DNA of 64,000 nt from Zoroaster sp. YZ-2022 (Eukaryota; Echinodermata; Asteroidea; Forcipulatida; Zoroasteridae): assembly GCA_029582265.1 (NCBI GenBank), contig CM055819.1:13937087-14001086 (forward strand), written 5' to 3'. Within the stretch, counting starts at the first letter, position 1. Every line of letters starts with the position of its first letter. Position numbers and translations under genes: made by a program. Under the pieces are notes generated by a model that had not been told where the DNA came from, made no database searches, and saw only the letters and a list, made by a program, of their open reading frames with translations. This document shows positions 42,886-55,455 of this stretch, in pieces.

Positions 42886-43321
42886 AAATATAAAAGTTTT
42901 GAACAGCGCCCTCTGTATAATGGACGTAACTTCAAATATTGAAGACATGGACATTTCATATATTGAAGACATGGACATTTTCATATATTGAAGACATAAG
43001 TTTCATATAAAGGACGTCAACAGTCGTCAACGAAGATCGAGCCGATTTTCGTTCTGGCCGAAAATTGAGCTTTAGTCTGGTACCTTGTGTAAAAGCTGAT
43101 TTTTCGTTCGAGACGGTCGGTCAGATACATACACACACGTACACATCAAACGTCTCGCCTGTTATTGATGTGCGATTGGTGAAGCTACGCTGAGTATTGA
43201 CAACTTTTTCAGCAATTGTGTGAGTCATACAGGACGCTGAAAGGCATCATATGCACACCGAAAATGTAAATATTATTGAAATAATTAAAACAAAAGACGC
43301 CTCGAAGATTGTCTTGTTGTA

Positions 43322-43570
43322 TTGGGAGTTTTGTATTCTCACTCGGAGGCAGTAGCTTACTACGAGGAAGTGCATTCTACTTCTACTTCTACTTCTAGTA
43401 TAACAGTAGAAAGTGCCAATGATGTGCAAATCCCACCCTTTAATATTCCACATGCAGAAGCAATATTGCAAGAACTGACAAGATGCATTGACCCTTTGCA
43501 AGATGATGGAAATCATGGATGTAATCTGTTTCAGGAGGCAGTAAACATTGCTAGAACAATACCAATTTGA
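43322..43570 (+). other. Unrecognised 82-codon open frame
   Basis: The peptide has a Ser/Thr run (STSTSTSSITVESAND) and then a plausible folded stretch (IPPFNIPHAEAILQELTRCI, then DPLQDDGNHGCNLFQEAVNI). It begins with GTATTGGGAG-like context and has no clear splice sites. It could be the last piece of a transposon protein or an exon. I recognise no family. Confidence 0.3.
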
Positions 43571-43690
43571 CAAAGTTCTACTATGTATACCACTTGTACA
43601 TGTATTCTGATTTTAATCAAGATGCAGTACTGGCTTTTCCAATGTTTATTTATTGACATGCTTTCCCACAACCTCACAGGTGTTACTTTC

Positions 43691-43793
43691 TAATAATAAT
43701 AATAATGTGTGGACTTATATAGCGCACGTATCCACCAATTTAGTGGTGCTCAAGGCGCATTATATTATTACCCCTGCTCATAAGGCTCATAAA
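43691..43793 (-). mobile_element. tRNA-derived SINE tail, reverse orientation
   Basis: Reverse complement of TTATGAGCCTTATGAGCAGG, AATGCGCCTTGAGCACC and GGATACGTGCGCTATATAAG followed by (TTA)n. The head and body are missing. Confidence 0.88.
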
Positions 43794-44078
43794 ACTGCAT
43801 TCAGTCAACATGTATTTCTTCAGCTTTTGATCCGATTGTACATTTACGTTTTATTGTTTGTGACCTAACCTGTTAGGTTGTTTGTTTAATAATTTTTGGG
43901 TGTCTAAGTTTTCCAAATGTGCGTTTAACATAAGGTGGTATTGTTTTATACCAATGCCAAACAATGGGTTAAACTATCACACTGGAGTTATTTGTAATTG
44001 TTAATTATCTTTGTATACCGCTGTTTCATAATAATAAATAATGACAAAGAAAAAGGGCTGAATCTTTTGAGAGACATA

Positions 44079-44368
44079 AACAACAGTTAACCAATAGAGG
44101 AAAGTACGCATTTAAAATAAAAGTCAATAAAATATATAATAACACAACTTTTGTATATCAAAAATATAAAAATTTAACTGTAACACTAAAAGAGTATATA
44201 GCAAATATAAAAATATAAAAGAAACAATGTATTCAGTTTTACATGAAAGTATGCCAAAAAAGTTCCACAGTAGTAAAAAAAAAGTTGCACTTAAACTGTT
44301 TGGAATTTGCTGACTGGCTAGATTAAAAGTTTTGCAGTAAACAACAGTTAACCAATAGAGGAAAGTAC
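44079..44368. repeat. 30-bp direct repeat pair
   Basis: AAACAACAGTTAACCAATAG then AGGAAAGTAC occurs at about 44079 and again at about 44339. Confidence 0.85.
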
Positions 44369-45348
44369 ACATGTACATTTAATGCATAAAAATATCAATG
44401 CTATGCATTTATTAACCCTCCTACTTCCACAAGGGTCAAAATCAGTCAAACACTGTCAAACTTTACGTGTAGTAAGTACATTTAAAGGTCAAAATCAGTC
44501 AACTGTTTTTGACTGGTAAAAGCATTGTCTGGTCAAAATAGCAGTAAAAACCAGTCAAAAATGCCCCTGTGTGCACATTTGGGTCAACAGTCAAAACAGG
44601 CAGTTGACTGGTTTTGACCTCTACAGCGTTCACGGTGAAAATATGGTTATTTCTTAACTGACATAAATCACACAAACATTTCCAAAGGTAAATTACATTG
44701 CGGTGGCTGTATACTTCTCAGAAGTTCAGAAGGATACAGGAATAATTTAAACAAACAAAGCGCCTCATTCTAGTCGCTATATAGGCCCAAGGACCGATTA
44801 TTTGACCGCATTGAAGGGTGAACGTGTACATGTGAGAGCAGCCCGGTGGTTTTTATGTCTGATTTGCATCTGGGAGCTTGATACTCGTACTCCCCACATG
44901 TAGTCGATATTGGCTCTATCAAGAATTAACCCAGTGACATGAAAGAAAATGATAATGTAAAGTTCCAAGAGCATAACAATCTATGAGACTTTATTAATGT
45001 TTTGCCATAATCAATACTATTCCCCCACCCAACATTCCAAAACTGACTAAAACAGCCAGTGTTGCCGTTACCAAAACGGCCAGCTTTAGAAGTCGTAAAT
45101 AATAAATCAGCTTTCAAATGCGGAGGTGCAGTCTAGTTGTTTGGAACAATTTTATTTGATATTTTAAGCCTTGGAATTCATTCGACACACTTTCCAAATA
45201 AGTGTCTTTCCAAATAAGTATTTTTTGAGTAGGAACTTGTTAGAACTGGTGGTTACAACTCAACACTTCGATTAGTATGCCATGGTCGGTATGCTTTCCA
45301 AAGCCGAGTCTTTGTAGGCGAGGGTCAAAGAATAACAGCAGGCGTCAC

Positions 45349-45518
45349 CAGCGGCGTAGCCACAAATTTCCAGCGCCTCCCACGAAAAAATCCCGATAGT
45401 GCCCCAAAAATGAAAAGGGAAAAACCCATACCCCTGGGCCCCCCACTGAATAGCAATCCCCTGTACCCCCTGTACCCCCCCCCCCCCCCCCACTGAAAAA
45501 GTCCTGGCTACGCCGCTG
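45349..45518. mobile_element. hAT MITE CAGCGGCGTAGCC (copy B)
   Basis: Orthologue of 35397-35573. It is flanked by a perfect 8-bp GGCGTCAC on both sides (45341-45348 and 45519-45526). Confidence 0.93.
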
Positions 45519-46444
45519 GGCGTCACCCGATCTCCGTCTCCCATTACTTTAATTCTTTGATACCACGTGGGAGGGTTTCGTAATCAGGCGTCACAGTTCA
45601 TTAAGACGGGGTCAACTATACTTTTGGACGTAGTTCGGTATAGACCATGTGACTTGTTTACACTTTGCGTGACCTCAGGGTGATTTCCCACCGGGCAAAA
45701 TATAGAGTTTGTACATTCATTTGTACTTTATTATTTTAATTTTCAGATGAATAAGATTTTAGATGTAATGTTAGTGCCTTATTAAAAATAAATCAAATTA
45801 AGAATTTTTCTGCTGCTATCTTAAAATATCAGATTTTATGGTTTCTTGTCATAGACCAGTGTACATTTTGTGCCCGGCGCAGTTTGACCTTTATGGCTCG
45901 TTTGTAAGCATGTGAAGTCACATCGTCTATAATACGCCATTGTGTAGGCTATATCGCCTGACTCGGTGTTCTTTTCCCCCAATGCCATTACATTTTTAAA
46001 ATTTCAATAAAGGTAAACCGCCACGGAATAGAACCAGTCTCCTCGATATCGTCGATAAAGCTTGTTATGAGATTCGTTTCAAAAATAAAATGAACTGTGA
46101 CGATATTGTTACAGTTTCTTATTGACATTTCTTATTGACATTGCAACGTTGTTACATTTGTCACATCCCAACAACTGTGTAGGCCTACTCCTCACCTGCA
46201 TTGCACTCTCTTAATGTTTCAGATTAAAAATCACTGGTGACAAATTTAGATTTCAATCTAAAACTTTAAAAGAGTGAGCAGGAGTAAAGTTTGAGAGTAA
46301 GAGTAAAAAATGGCATAAAATTATAGTTTTCGTAACCGGCAATATACTCGTATCATGGAGAGTATAGCCCTCTTTGTGAGTGTTAAAAGTCTTACACTTT
46401 CCCATGGGCCATGAATCTACGAAAGACCATTAGTGCCACTCTGA

Positions 46445-46650
46445 GTATATATTACTAATCCGTAATAACGGATTAGTAATTCGTAATAACGGATTACTAA
46501 TCCGTTATTACGGATTATTAATCCGTTATTACGGATTACTTCGTAATAACGGATTACTAATCCGTTATTACGGATTAGTAATCCGTTATTACGGATTAGT
46601 AATCCGTTATTACGGATTGGTAATCCGTTATTACGGATTAGTAATATTAT
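46445..46650. repeat. Palindromic-unit satellite ACGGATTAGTAATCCGTTATT
   Basis: About ten tandem ~21-bp units, each made of GGATTAGTAATCC and TAATAACG-like inverted words, so both strands read nearly the same. Found only in copy B. Confidence 0.92.
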
Positions 46651-46799
46651 TAGTAATTTTTTCAATTTTAAGTTTTCCCGCCCATTAGTACATTCAGGAA
46701 GAGACCTACCATTGTATCTAATCCACATGGATGTATTCCTTATAGTTTTGGAGATAGAGCATGCATTCAAATGACGAATGCTCTAATTAACTGGCTATT

Positions 46800-46935
46800 T
46801 TTGTAATTTGGCAAAGTGACCAATACCGCATTGGTCACTATGCCAACTTAATTCGGGATTGGTCACGCGGCGGGTCGCATAAGGAATTTTTAAAAAACTT
46901 ATTCGACCCGCAGCGGGTCGAATATCCTTGTCCAT
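46800..46935. repeat. Paired hairpins TGACCAATACCGCATTGGTCA and ATTCGACCCGCAGCGGGTCG
   Basis: Two compact inverted repeats lie side by side, joined by GGCGGGTCGCATAAGGAATT. No known element was recognised. Confidence 0.7.
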
Positions 46936-48500
46936 TCTGTTTATCATGGATGTGTGAGTCATAATGTCATTATGGTTGGTTTTAAGTTTGGGTTGGGGGG
47001 GGGGGGTCAAAGGGAGGGCAGTGCACAACTTTAGAATGAAAAATGATGGCATACATTACTTGCATTTAAGTATAGATCTTAAGTTGATATGGAACAGCAG
47101 ACACAAAATAATATTTGTTCTCTAGCTTTAAACTTCAAACTGTCTCATTCTTTTCAGTACTTATTCATTCTTACTAATTCTTTTCAGTACTTTTCAGTAT
47201 TCTGGAAATTGGTTCAAATGAAGCTTCTTATCAAGCTAGATTGACTCGATCGTCGGCCATCATTGCATTGCATTTCCATCCTTGTTGGTCACTTCCGAGT
47301 GGGCAAGCTCAGAATTCCGTTCCGCAAAAAGACAGAGGCAGATAATACGTTTTCCATCCAAATTGTGTAAACGTTTGTTCCCAGTTTCTGCGCATTTGCA
47401 GCTTCCAGCAGTGTTGGTTTCCTGACCGCAGCTCTCCTGATCCTCAGCTATTAATGCTCGGATGATGGTCCAGTGGTTTGAGGCCTTCCGGCAGTTTGTT
47501 GATGCGATATCAAACGAAACACGTTTCTTTATGCTTATAAGCTCATACTACAGAGATTACTTTTTTTGGAGTTTACTTCGTCTATTATATATCTGTGAGA
47601 ATACGAATGACATGTTGAGTTTCAAAGGAAAACGTTCACATCTTTTATGTGTATATTATGGTCATTGATATTTTGCACTCCAGAGTGACCTATAGGATAA
47701 ACAAAACGAAAAAAACCCAGCATTTCTCCATTGTGTCTTTGTTAAGGTGGTCTCCGGTTTGCTTTAGAGAAGGAAGTTATTTGTACATTAATACAATAAC
47801 AATAAAACAGTTGCAAGTCAATGGGAGACTTTTGAGAAGCTGCGCTAGTGGCAGCAGATTTACCGGTCCTTTTCCCATTGATAACTTTATACTAAGTATG
47901 CACACAATGTTGAGGACAATGGAAAAGGACTGGTTTGTCTGCTGCCACCTAACGTCTCAAGAGTCTCTCATTGGAGAGATCAATTGCGCATGACTACATG
48001 AAGTTTTTTCGTGATTTCACAACAAACCAAATACAGTTTTGATGAAAGAGCATTTCAAGTTATGACATGCATTCAACGTTGAACAAGAATAGATACCTTC
48101 CTTTGAACAACCGAACGAGAGCTCGTGTGTAGAAAACAGTAACATTCCAATCACAGTGACAGACTTAAACATTTACAGGGCAGATAGAGCAAAGGCAATA
48201 TTGGCAACAATGCTTCTATGAGTATTCTTTCTCTCAATAACCAACCTGTGAAAGTTTCAGCTTGTTAAACTATTTCGTTAATGGGAAAATAGTGAAAATG
48301 CATTCTGATTGCTCGTTTTTGTTCGTATGTGGAACTTAGGACAGGCAGTTTAAATAGTGCCCTTTGTAGCAAAATCAGAACTGGCACAAAGGGTACATCG
48401 ATTGCCATAAGTGCCACATACCCTACTACAACAAAATCAGAATGCCCCTCTAGAAATCATGGCGAAGGCTTGCACTGAAATTACAAAAAATGTATGGGAG

Positions 48501-48714
48501 TTCAAAGGGACAGTATTGTCACGATTAGAGTAGACTTTCAAGGTAATGGAATCGGTGTCCTAATTTAAGACGAGCACAGTAAGTGCAAATTACTGGCTCA
48601 TTTATGCAGCAGCAACGGTAATATGACCTTATCAAGTATCATTTTCAGTCACTGAGTTAATCTAAAACTAGCACTCCGATCCATGCCCTGTTGATCGTGA
48701 CGATATTGTCCCTG
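48501..48714. mobile_element. Palindromic MITE AAAGGGACAATATTGTCAC (copy B)
   Basis: Orthologue of 40656-40873, with a degraded right edge (GTCCCTGTGG in place of GTCCCTTTAA). Confidence 0.7.
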
Positions 48715-49369
48715 TGGTTTAAAATTCCTTGCCAAGCCTGGCCGGATGTCAGTTACCCATCACTGATTTGCATAAAAATAATCACCTTTTAATAAAACAT
48801 GACCACAGGGCCGTAGCCAAGGGGGGAGGGGTATGGGGAAGGGTGTGATGACCCCAATATTTGTTCGAAGCTGGCTTGTGGTTTTTGAGCATGAGGTGAT
48901 GTTATTTTATACCCATACTCCCTTCATTGGGCGATTTTGAAGAAGATCAATGTATTGAAAACATATCGGGCCCCTCCCATTTCAGTTTTGTATCCATCGC
49001 TGACGTCAGTCGACAAATATGCTTCCACTTGTCTGCAGGGTCTACCTCGTTCTCACTTCTAGACCCTGGTGGGGGAAAAGGAGTTACATAATGCTGATTA
49101 GTCACTACTATTTTTGTTCAATTAATTAAATATTGTTTCGAAGAAGAAGCATAATCTTTATATTTTTTATCATGCCTATATGAAAAACAAAATTAAATTT
49201 TATCGAAAAATGCCGAATTATGACTAAATTAATATCTACCTGCATTATATAGGATTAAACTTTTGGAATTGTCTAGTTCCGGCCTTCCTACTGCAGCACA
49301 CGCTCCTGTAGTAACCGTATATCCGACTTTAACCCGAAACTTTCTTTAAACAGCGATGATTTTGGATAT

Positions 49370-49945
49370 TGAAATCTTCCCGTTCCAAGGCGAGAGAATA
49401 GTGGGTCAGGGTATACAGAAACTGCCCAAAAGTCCCGAGGACGAGTTTGCACCCATTATATGCATTCATTGTGTGTTCCCTTACAGTGCATTTTCTTTAC
49501 TGGTCTTTGTTTTATGTAAATGGAGTGGTAAAATGGTCCCACGGTGACTACACTAATTTATATTAGGCTCCAATGGGTCAACCCTCTATCCAGTTAGTAT
49601 AATAGAGGACGATCAGAGCATATACTGATCGAAACGTCGAGTTGTAACCTCCAGTTCTTTTCAGAACTAATTACTACTCAATAGAGAATTTCACATGGTG
49701 TCACCGCAATTAGTCTTACTTATAATAGAGATTAGTGATCCGCACTTAGTAACTTAAGTCCTTTAAGAATAATGTCCAAACTTGACATACTGTTGCTATA
49801 TACTATTATATGAGGGCGCGTTAATTTTGTATGCTGTCCAGAATTGCCACTGTACACTCTCACCCATATGCATTTGTATTCTAATAATGAATTTTTGATT
49901 GAATTAAAATAAAATCCCCTCAGCCGTCAAATACAGAAAGGGTTT
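49370..49945. other. Segment present only in copy B, containing a GAAACGTC repeat
   Basis: Copy A reads GGATATTGAATTAATTTTGG at 41513. Copy B has GGATATTGAA, then about 575 bp, then CTGAATTAATTTTGG. The joint repeats TGAA. The segment carries the GACGATCAGAGCATATACTG then ATCGAAACGTCGAG repeat (49605-49700) and no coding frame of note. Confidence 0.75.
49605..49700 (+). repeat. Best copy of the GAAACGTC dispersed repeat
   Basis: GACGATCAG-AGCATATA-CTGATC-GAAACGTC forms a six-base stem (GATCAG/CTGATC) directly before GAAA. It is followed by GAGTTGTAACCTCCAGTTCT then TTTCAGAAC. This is the arrangement expected of a degenerate hammerhead-like motif in a Penelope-like LTR. Confidence 0.55.
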
Positions 49946-51102
49946 GCTTCTGAATTAATTTTGGAATTAAAACAATTATATTCATTTTAACAAAATATAT
50001 AAAACAATCTGAATAATGGTGGATTCGAACTTTGATATACCTCTCACTTGAGAGTCAAGCGTTCTAACCATTATGTTACCAAAACATTCGAAAACTTCGT
50101 TGAATTAACTGTACAAGTACCTTAATTTTTTTAATATTAGATAATAAAAATTCTTTACTGCAGAAAACAAATATTGCAAGTTGGGGCAAGGTCGTGCAAA
50201 GTAACTTCATGGAAGTCTAACCAAAGGTCCTGAAGAAAAACCCAACCCCGTGCATTCAACCATCACTTTATTGTGTGATAATTTCCCCCAATCTTTTACA
50301 TAGATCACACTGGCATCCGATAGTTTATAATTTTTCTGCAGTATAGAAATGCTACTATCTTATATAACATCTTTTTAAGGTACTTGTATAATTCATTCAC
50401 CGAAGTTTCATAATGGCTTTGTAGGATAGTGGTATAGAACGCATGCGTAATTAAGGATTTTTGTTTTAAGGAAAACAAAATTCCAAAACGCATTTTCAGA
50501 ATACAAACGTATAGACTATGTGACCATTGACATCACATGTTTACTAAAGAGCCCCAAAGGTCAAACTGCGTCAGGCACAAAATGTACACTGGTCTATGAC
50601 AAGAAACCATAAAATCTGATATTTTGAGATGTCAGCCAAAAAAATCTTAATTTGATTTATTTATAATAAGGCACTAACATTACATCTCAAATTATATTCA
50701 TCTGAAAATTAAATAAATTGATGTTGATGTTATGTGGACAAGTACGAAATGTACAAACTCTGCATATAAATAAACACACTTTTGCCCGGCGGGAAATTAC
50801 ACTGGTACTCTAACGGTCACGAAAAATGTAAATAACTTGGTCACTTGGTCTTAGAATGTACAGTGGCAATTCTGGCCTGCATAAAAATATCGCCACCGGC
50901 TCGCTGGTGTCCGTGAACACAACAAAAGAACTCAATACAAACTCGGTTGGTGTTATAATAATTCGATATTTTGTTTTCAGTGACACATCGGTGCGATCTA
51001 ACAAAAGATTTAAAAAGGCAATACCATGTGAACTCATGTATGAAGCATAGTTTCTTTTGTTGTGGTATGGTGATAGGTATCAATGGTATACCCAGGTGTC
51101 TA

Positions 51103-51449
51103 GAGTGTCGTGGCCGAGAGGTCTAGCTTACCGGACTCAAGTTCTGGTGTTAGCAGCAGAATGTGGGTTCGAATCCTGGCCGTGACACTTGTGTCCTTGA
51201 GCAAGACACTTAACCATAATTGCTTCTCTCCACCCAGGGGTTAAATGGGTAACTGTGAGGGCAGAGTTGGTTGATTAGCCCTATATGCGCTGTAATGGCA
51301 GCAATTGAGATGTATACTCCCCAGGGAGCTGAGATGGTTTCAGGAATGATTTATTAGCCTTATGAGCAGGGGTAATAATATAATGCGCCTTGAGCACCAC
51401 TCAGTTGGTGGATACGTGCGCTATATAAGTCCACACATTATTATTATTA
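51103..51449 (+). mobile_element. Full-length tRNA-Leu-derived SINE
   Basis: The most complete copy: A-box region TGGCCGAGAGGTCTAG, anticodon loop ACTCAAG (CAA), B box GGTTCGAATCC, terminal pairing GTGTC/GACAC, then the full body and the tail CGCCTTGAGCACCACTC, GTGCGCTATATAAG and (ATT)n. The 3' tail words match the L2-like element's end, consistent with L2-driven mobilisation. Confidence 0.93.
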
Positions 51450-53109
51450 GAGCCCTTTTCATTTGAGCACCGATAACGAGTCCTTATGGGCGCCGGTTGT
51501 CTGTCATCATGGGGGAGGGGTCGATGTTGGAGGGCGAACTTGTAAATGCGAATCCAATAACAGCGTGGGGTCCAGGGCCCGGTTTAAGGGCACCGGAAAA
51601 ATTTGAAAATCTAAGCCCTCTCTGAGGCAATATGAGCGTTTTCAGGACAACGTTTGGTAAGTATTCTAAGTTAAAACGTTTGGGAAAGATAATTGCAATT
51701 GCATTGGGCGGCTTTGGAAAAGTAGAAAAAGTAATGATAACATTTAAAAACATTGTGGTCTACCACGGGACCCTGAGGAAAACAATAATTAAATTATATT
51801 GAGAAATAAAAATTATAAAAAATATAGACAAATACATCTAAAAAAATTTAATTAGACAAATATTTATTCAGTCATAAATAAAGCCAATGTGGTAAGAAGT
51901 AAAAGTAAAATAAGACGTGTGTATGAACGGGCTAAAATAAATAAATGTCTGACATAGCCACTATTTGCCGCCTCCTTCGGCAAATAATTTGGGAAACATT
52001 ACATACACTCACTCGTTAAATAAATTGAGGACAATTCACACGGACAAATTATATACACACTATTAATATTTATATCCAAAAACAACAATCGGCGGAGATC
52101 TCAGGGGGATGGGGGACTCCCCCCCCCCCCCAATATTTATGACAGGGCAGGCACTGACACAAATTTATCTTCCTCCCTAAATAGAAATAAACATATTCAC
52201 AAGTGCACAATACAATACACATTTACATTTCATTTGGATTACAGGCACTCCAATTGGCCTGTCTTATAGACAAGTTATTTCTAAAATATTCTCACTTTTC
52301 AGAGTATGAAGTTTTTAGTAAATTCCAGAATAGCTGTGTGCAACCTGTGATATTTCACAATGATTAAAATAAAATCGGTGCGCTTGCGCAAAACGCAAAC
52401 ATGTGATCGATTATGTGGTTGATTGTTAACATTCTTTATAATCGATTCTAGTCTCAGTGCACGTATCCCTAATTTTCATGTTGCCTTAACCATGCAGGCA
52501 TGGGTCTCACCGTCTCATCAACTCGGTTGACACGTACTTTTCGAGACGGTTCATTTGATCGTTTTTTCATATCAAGTAGGTAATCATCCCTGTATGCTGC
52601 GCATCTGTTATGGGCATCATCACAATTCAGACGGTTGGTCATGACAAGCATTTCAATTCGCTCATTATTTTCTACTAATTTAACTTGGGAAACCGAAATT
52701 GTGCGATCACTGTGATGTTTGTGATTTTTTGAAGCAGTTCTGTTTACGCACAAGTATGTTCAATGGTACATCAATCTCATGGGTTTGATACACGCGTGGA
52801 AAAATTCCCTTTCTAAATACCCTTTATATATTTTGTTTACATGCAATAGCAAAAATCGGGGGGCCCCGGCTGGATGTGAAGTTGGTAAAGACATAGAGAA
52901 GAACTAGAAGAAAGGAGCAATTGCGTATCTTCTCTTAAAAGAAACATTAAAGGGAAGGTACAACATTGGTATTAAACTTCCTGCCTTACAAAATAACCAA
53001 ATGATTATCGGAAAGTTAACTTGAAGTAGATAAAGGTATCCTGAAAAAAATGATTCTGTCTGCTCTCTTTTTTTTTTATAGAGAAAACACACTTTAGGTG
53101 AAAAAAGGT
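51450..53109. other. No clear gene
   Basis: Low-complexity and AT-rich sequence. Contains a degenerate CTCAGGGGGATGGGGGACTC repeat end (52095) and a TTAAAGGGAAGGTACAACAT segment (52947) resembling 62475 and 63400 (possible T2/Kolobok scraps). The minus-strand frame 52469-52753 is listed separately. Confidence 0.5.
52469..52753 (-). other. Unrecognised 94-codon minus-strand open frame
   Basis: The peptide is hydrophilic and compositionally protein-like: VKLVENNERIEMLVMTNRLN, then CDDAHNRCAAYRDDYLLDMK, then MPAWLRQHEN before the stop. It has three cysteines and a charged helix-like core. No neighbours or splice sites support it. It could be an exon, a decayed transposon frame or chance. Confidence 0.3.
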
Positions 53110-53781
53110 CTCTGGTTTCTGGTTACATGTAAGCTTCAACATCGGTGCGGTAACGCACCGATTTATTTATTTATGTATTATTATGTTATTATTATTTTTT
53201 TTTTTGGGGGGGGGGTAATCTTTTTGTTGTAATTTTGTTGTATTTTTTTGTTGGCCAACCAGTGAAATACGTGATACATACGCGGTTATTGGAACAGACT
53301 AAATTTCCCATACACAAAGCATGGTGGCTGAGAGAGGCCGCACAAATCGGGCAAACGTTCATACCCCTATGTGAAAAAGTCGTTTAAAACACAGCACGGC
53401 ATAATTCCAATCGATCCAGTAATTTTGACTGCACTTGGACTTCGTTTTATAGCCAAAAAAGAAAGAAATTAAAACTACCGACGCGCGGGTCTGAGGCAAC
53501 GCGCGCAGAGACCAGAACCGGAGATTTTTTGGGGCATATGCACATTTACGGCGGGCAACTTTTTGCTCAAAGTGTTTTCGGTATGAATTGCCCTTTTCAC
53601 ACTTTTTTCACTTAGACTCCGCATTGAGCTGAAACTTATAATTACAATTCGTCGCCAGTTGCTTGATTATTTGTCAGATATAGTCACAATATTGGCACAG
53701 AACCACAAAATGGAGGTAGCCGATGTGGTCGCCTGCTCAATCAATTTATTCTTGAGCGACAAGGTCGAGTTGCTCTGTTGA

Positions 53782-53822
53782 CTTCTGACTTCCGACTTCC
53801 GACTTCCGACTTCCGACTTCCG
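53782..53822. repeat. (ACTTCCG)n short tandem repeat
   Basis: Five to six 7-bp units of ACTTCCG follow CTTCTG. Confidence 0.9.
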
Positions 53823-55227
53823 TGGGGGCGTCACAGATGACATGATAACTATACGCATTTGGAAACTTTCCGACAAAACAAATAATCCCCCAAAATGTGT
53901 AATACAAAAAGAGGTTACGAATATTGTGTATAAACAACTGCGACCTTTCGTCTAAACGGCATTCTGCTATTGCACATTTCACATGTCTTAACGCGCTTTA
54001 ATGCTATTTTGACGTCCCGCTCACGTGATTGAAATAATTCCCACGATTAATTCTCTCACCTCTCTTGGTAAACACATTCCTGAGCTGCTGAGGCGCTTCG
54101 TCAGCTTATCACTGTATTTATTAAGTGTATTGCTCAAGGACACAAGCTCCAGAATCTTTCCTCTGTGGACCCAGGTTCAAACCTCGCTCGGACCCGAGCC
54201 GTATATGTCTAATACATTTAAACATAGTCTTTCTCATTGCTTTGATATGTTTTTTCACCAGTTTGTCATCGAACTGTTCCGCCATCTCTGATGAAGACGA
54301 ACCTTTTTAAACAAACTCAACGCTTAACAACAATTATACGAGCAGTAATTAACTGATTTTATATATTTGCACCTTACATCTAAAAGGAATGATCAAAAGT
54401 AATTATTTTTTACAAGAAGGAACACAATAGGATTTGTAAGTCAAGAATAGTGATATAATCATATAGTATTATTAGTAATAATTATTAGTAATAACTACGC
54501 CACTTGGTGTAAAGCTCATGATGGTATAAATCTTCCCTAGATATTTCCAGTTCGAATTTAGAATAGAAAGAGTATTCTTTCCTAAATGACAAGAATATAA
54601 ATAAGACAAAACATTTACGACCAATAAGTTGAAACATTCCCAGGTTGGTTGCTTAATTAATGAATATCTTCGCTCGTCCCCACCGCCTTTATCTAAAGGC
54701 GCTGGTACACTCGATATCTCTGAGGTCTCATTGGTTAATTTTTGTGACCTCGTGTATCATGCCAAGGTCGCTACTTCCTGTTTACGTTCGTATGAAACTC
54801 ACGATTCATTTTCGTATGTTTTTAGAAACGTGATTGATGAATAGGATTAGAAATCGTTGGGTTTAACTTGTTTGAAGGGTAAACCTGCCGTTTTAGCTTG
54901 TGTATTCAAGTACAAGTGTTGATATCCGTTTCCATTTTTGTCCATTTTTGCTCATGCACGGTGCGAATAGCTGCATGCAATGTACACTATTATAAAACAG
55001 AGAAAGGCATTAATTGTGCTTAATTATTTATTCTTGATGATCATGTCTGATTTAAAATCCCACCAAGGTTGACATTTTGATTATAAATGTTTTCAGTCCC
55101 ATAATTGGATTTTTTCTGAAGGATTTGCAGGGGTTACAATTAACAAAAATATTTTGAAACAATGTTTTCCTATACCATGGATGGTGGAGTTTTGCCATAA
55201 TTCTAATATACAGTGGTGTTTAAAATT

Positions 55228-55455
55228 AAGAATTATATAACAAATCAATTACACAAGGATTTGACTTTTATAATTGATTTGTTGTTGCATTTTCTAGAAT
55301 TAGCAAAGAGAACTTGGCCACAAGAAGCGAGGTTATAAATTAAGAATTATATAACAAATCAATTACAACAGGATTTGACTTTTATAATTGATTTGTTGTT
55401 GCATTTTCTAGAATTAGCAAAGAGAACTTGGCCACAAGAAGCGAGGTTATAAATT
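55228..55455. repeat. ~115-bp tandem duplication containing an inverted repeat
   Basis: Two near-identical copies of AATTAAGAATTATATAACAA ... GCCACAAGAAGCGAGGTTAT. Each contains AACAAATCAATTA and its complement TAATTGATTTGTT. The single equivalent in block C is near 26545-26660. Confidence 0.92.

Larger units (their letters stand above)
42516..44697. other. Spacer between duplication copies A and B
   Basis: Contains a ~20-bp tandem array, a possible short coding remnant (43322-43570), a reverse SINE tail and short direct repeats. No host gene is recognised. Confidence 0.6.
44698..50988. repeat. Segmental duplication, copy B
   Basis: Direct repeat of copy A (33625-42515) with scattered substitutions and small indels. 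It lacks the two large insertions of A and so shows their empty sites. It has a different 46417-47200 interval (with a satellite array) where A has 36469-36600. It also has an extra 63-bp segment near 48385-48448 and an extra 49370-49945 segment. Confidence 0.93.

Noticed and set aside
47649..47993. 114-codon open frame in duplication copy B
   Set aside because: The aligned segment of copy A (about 39910-40210) is not open in the same frame, so there is no sign of coding constraint.
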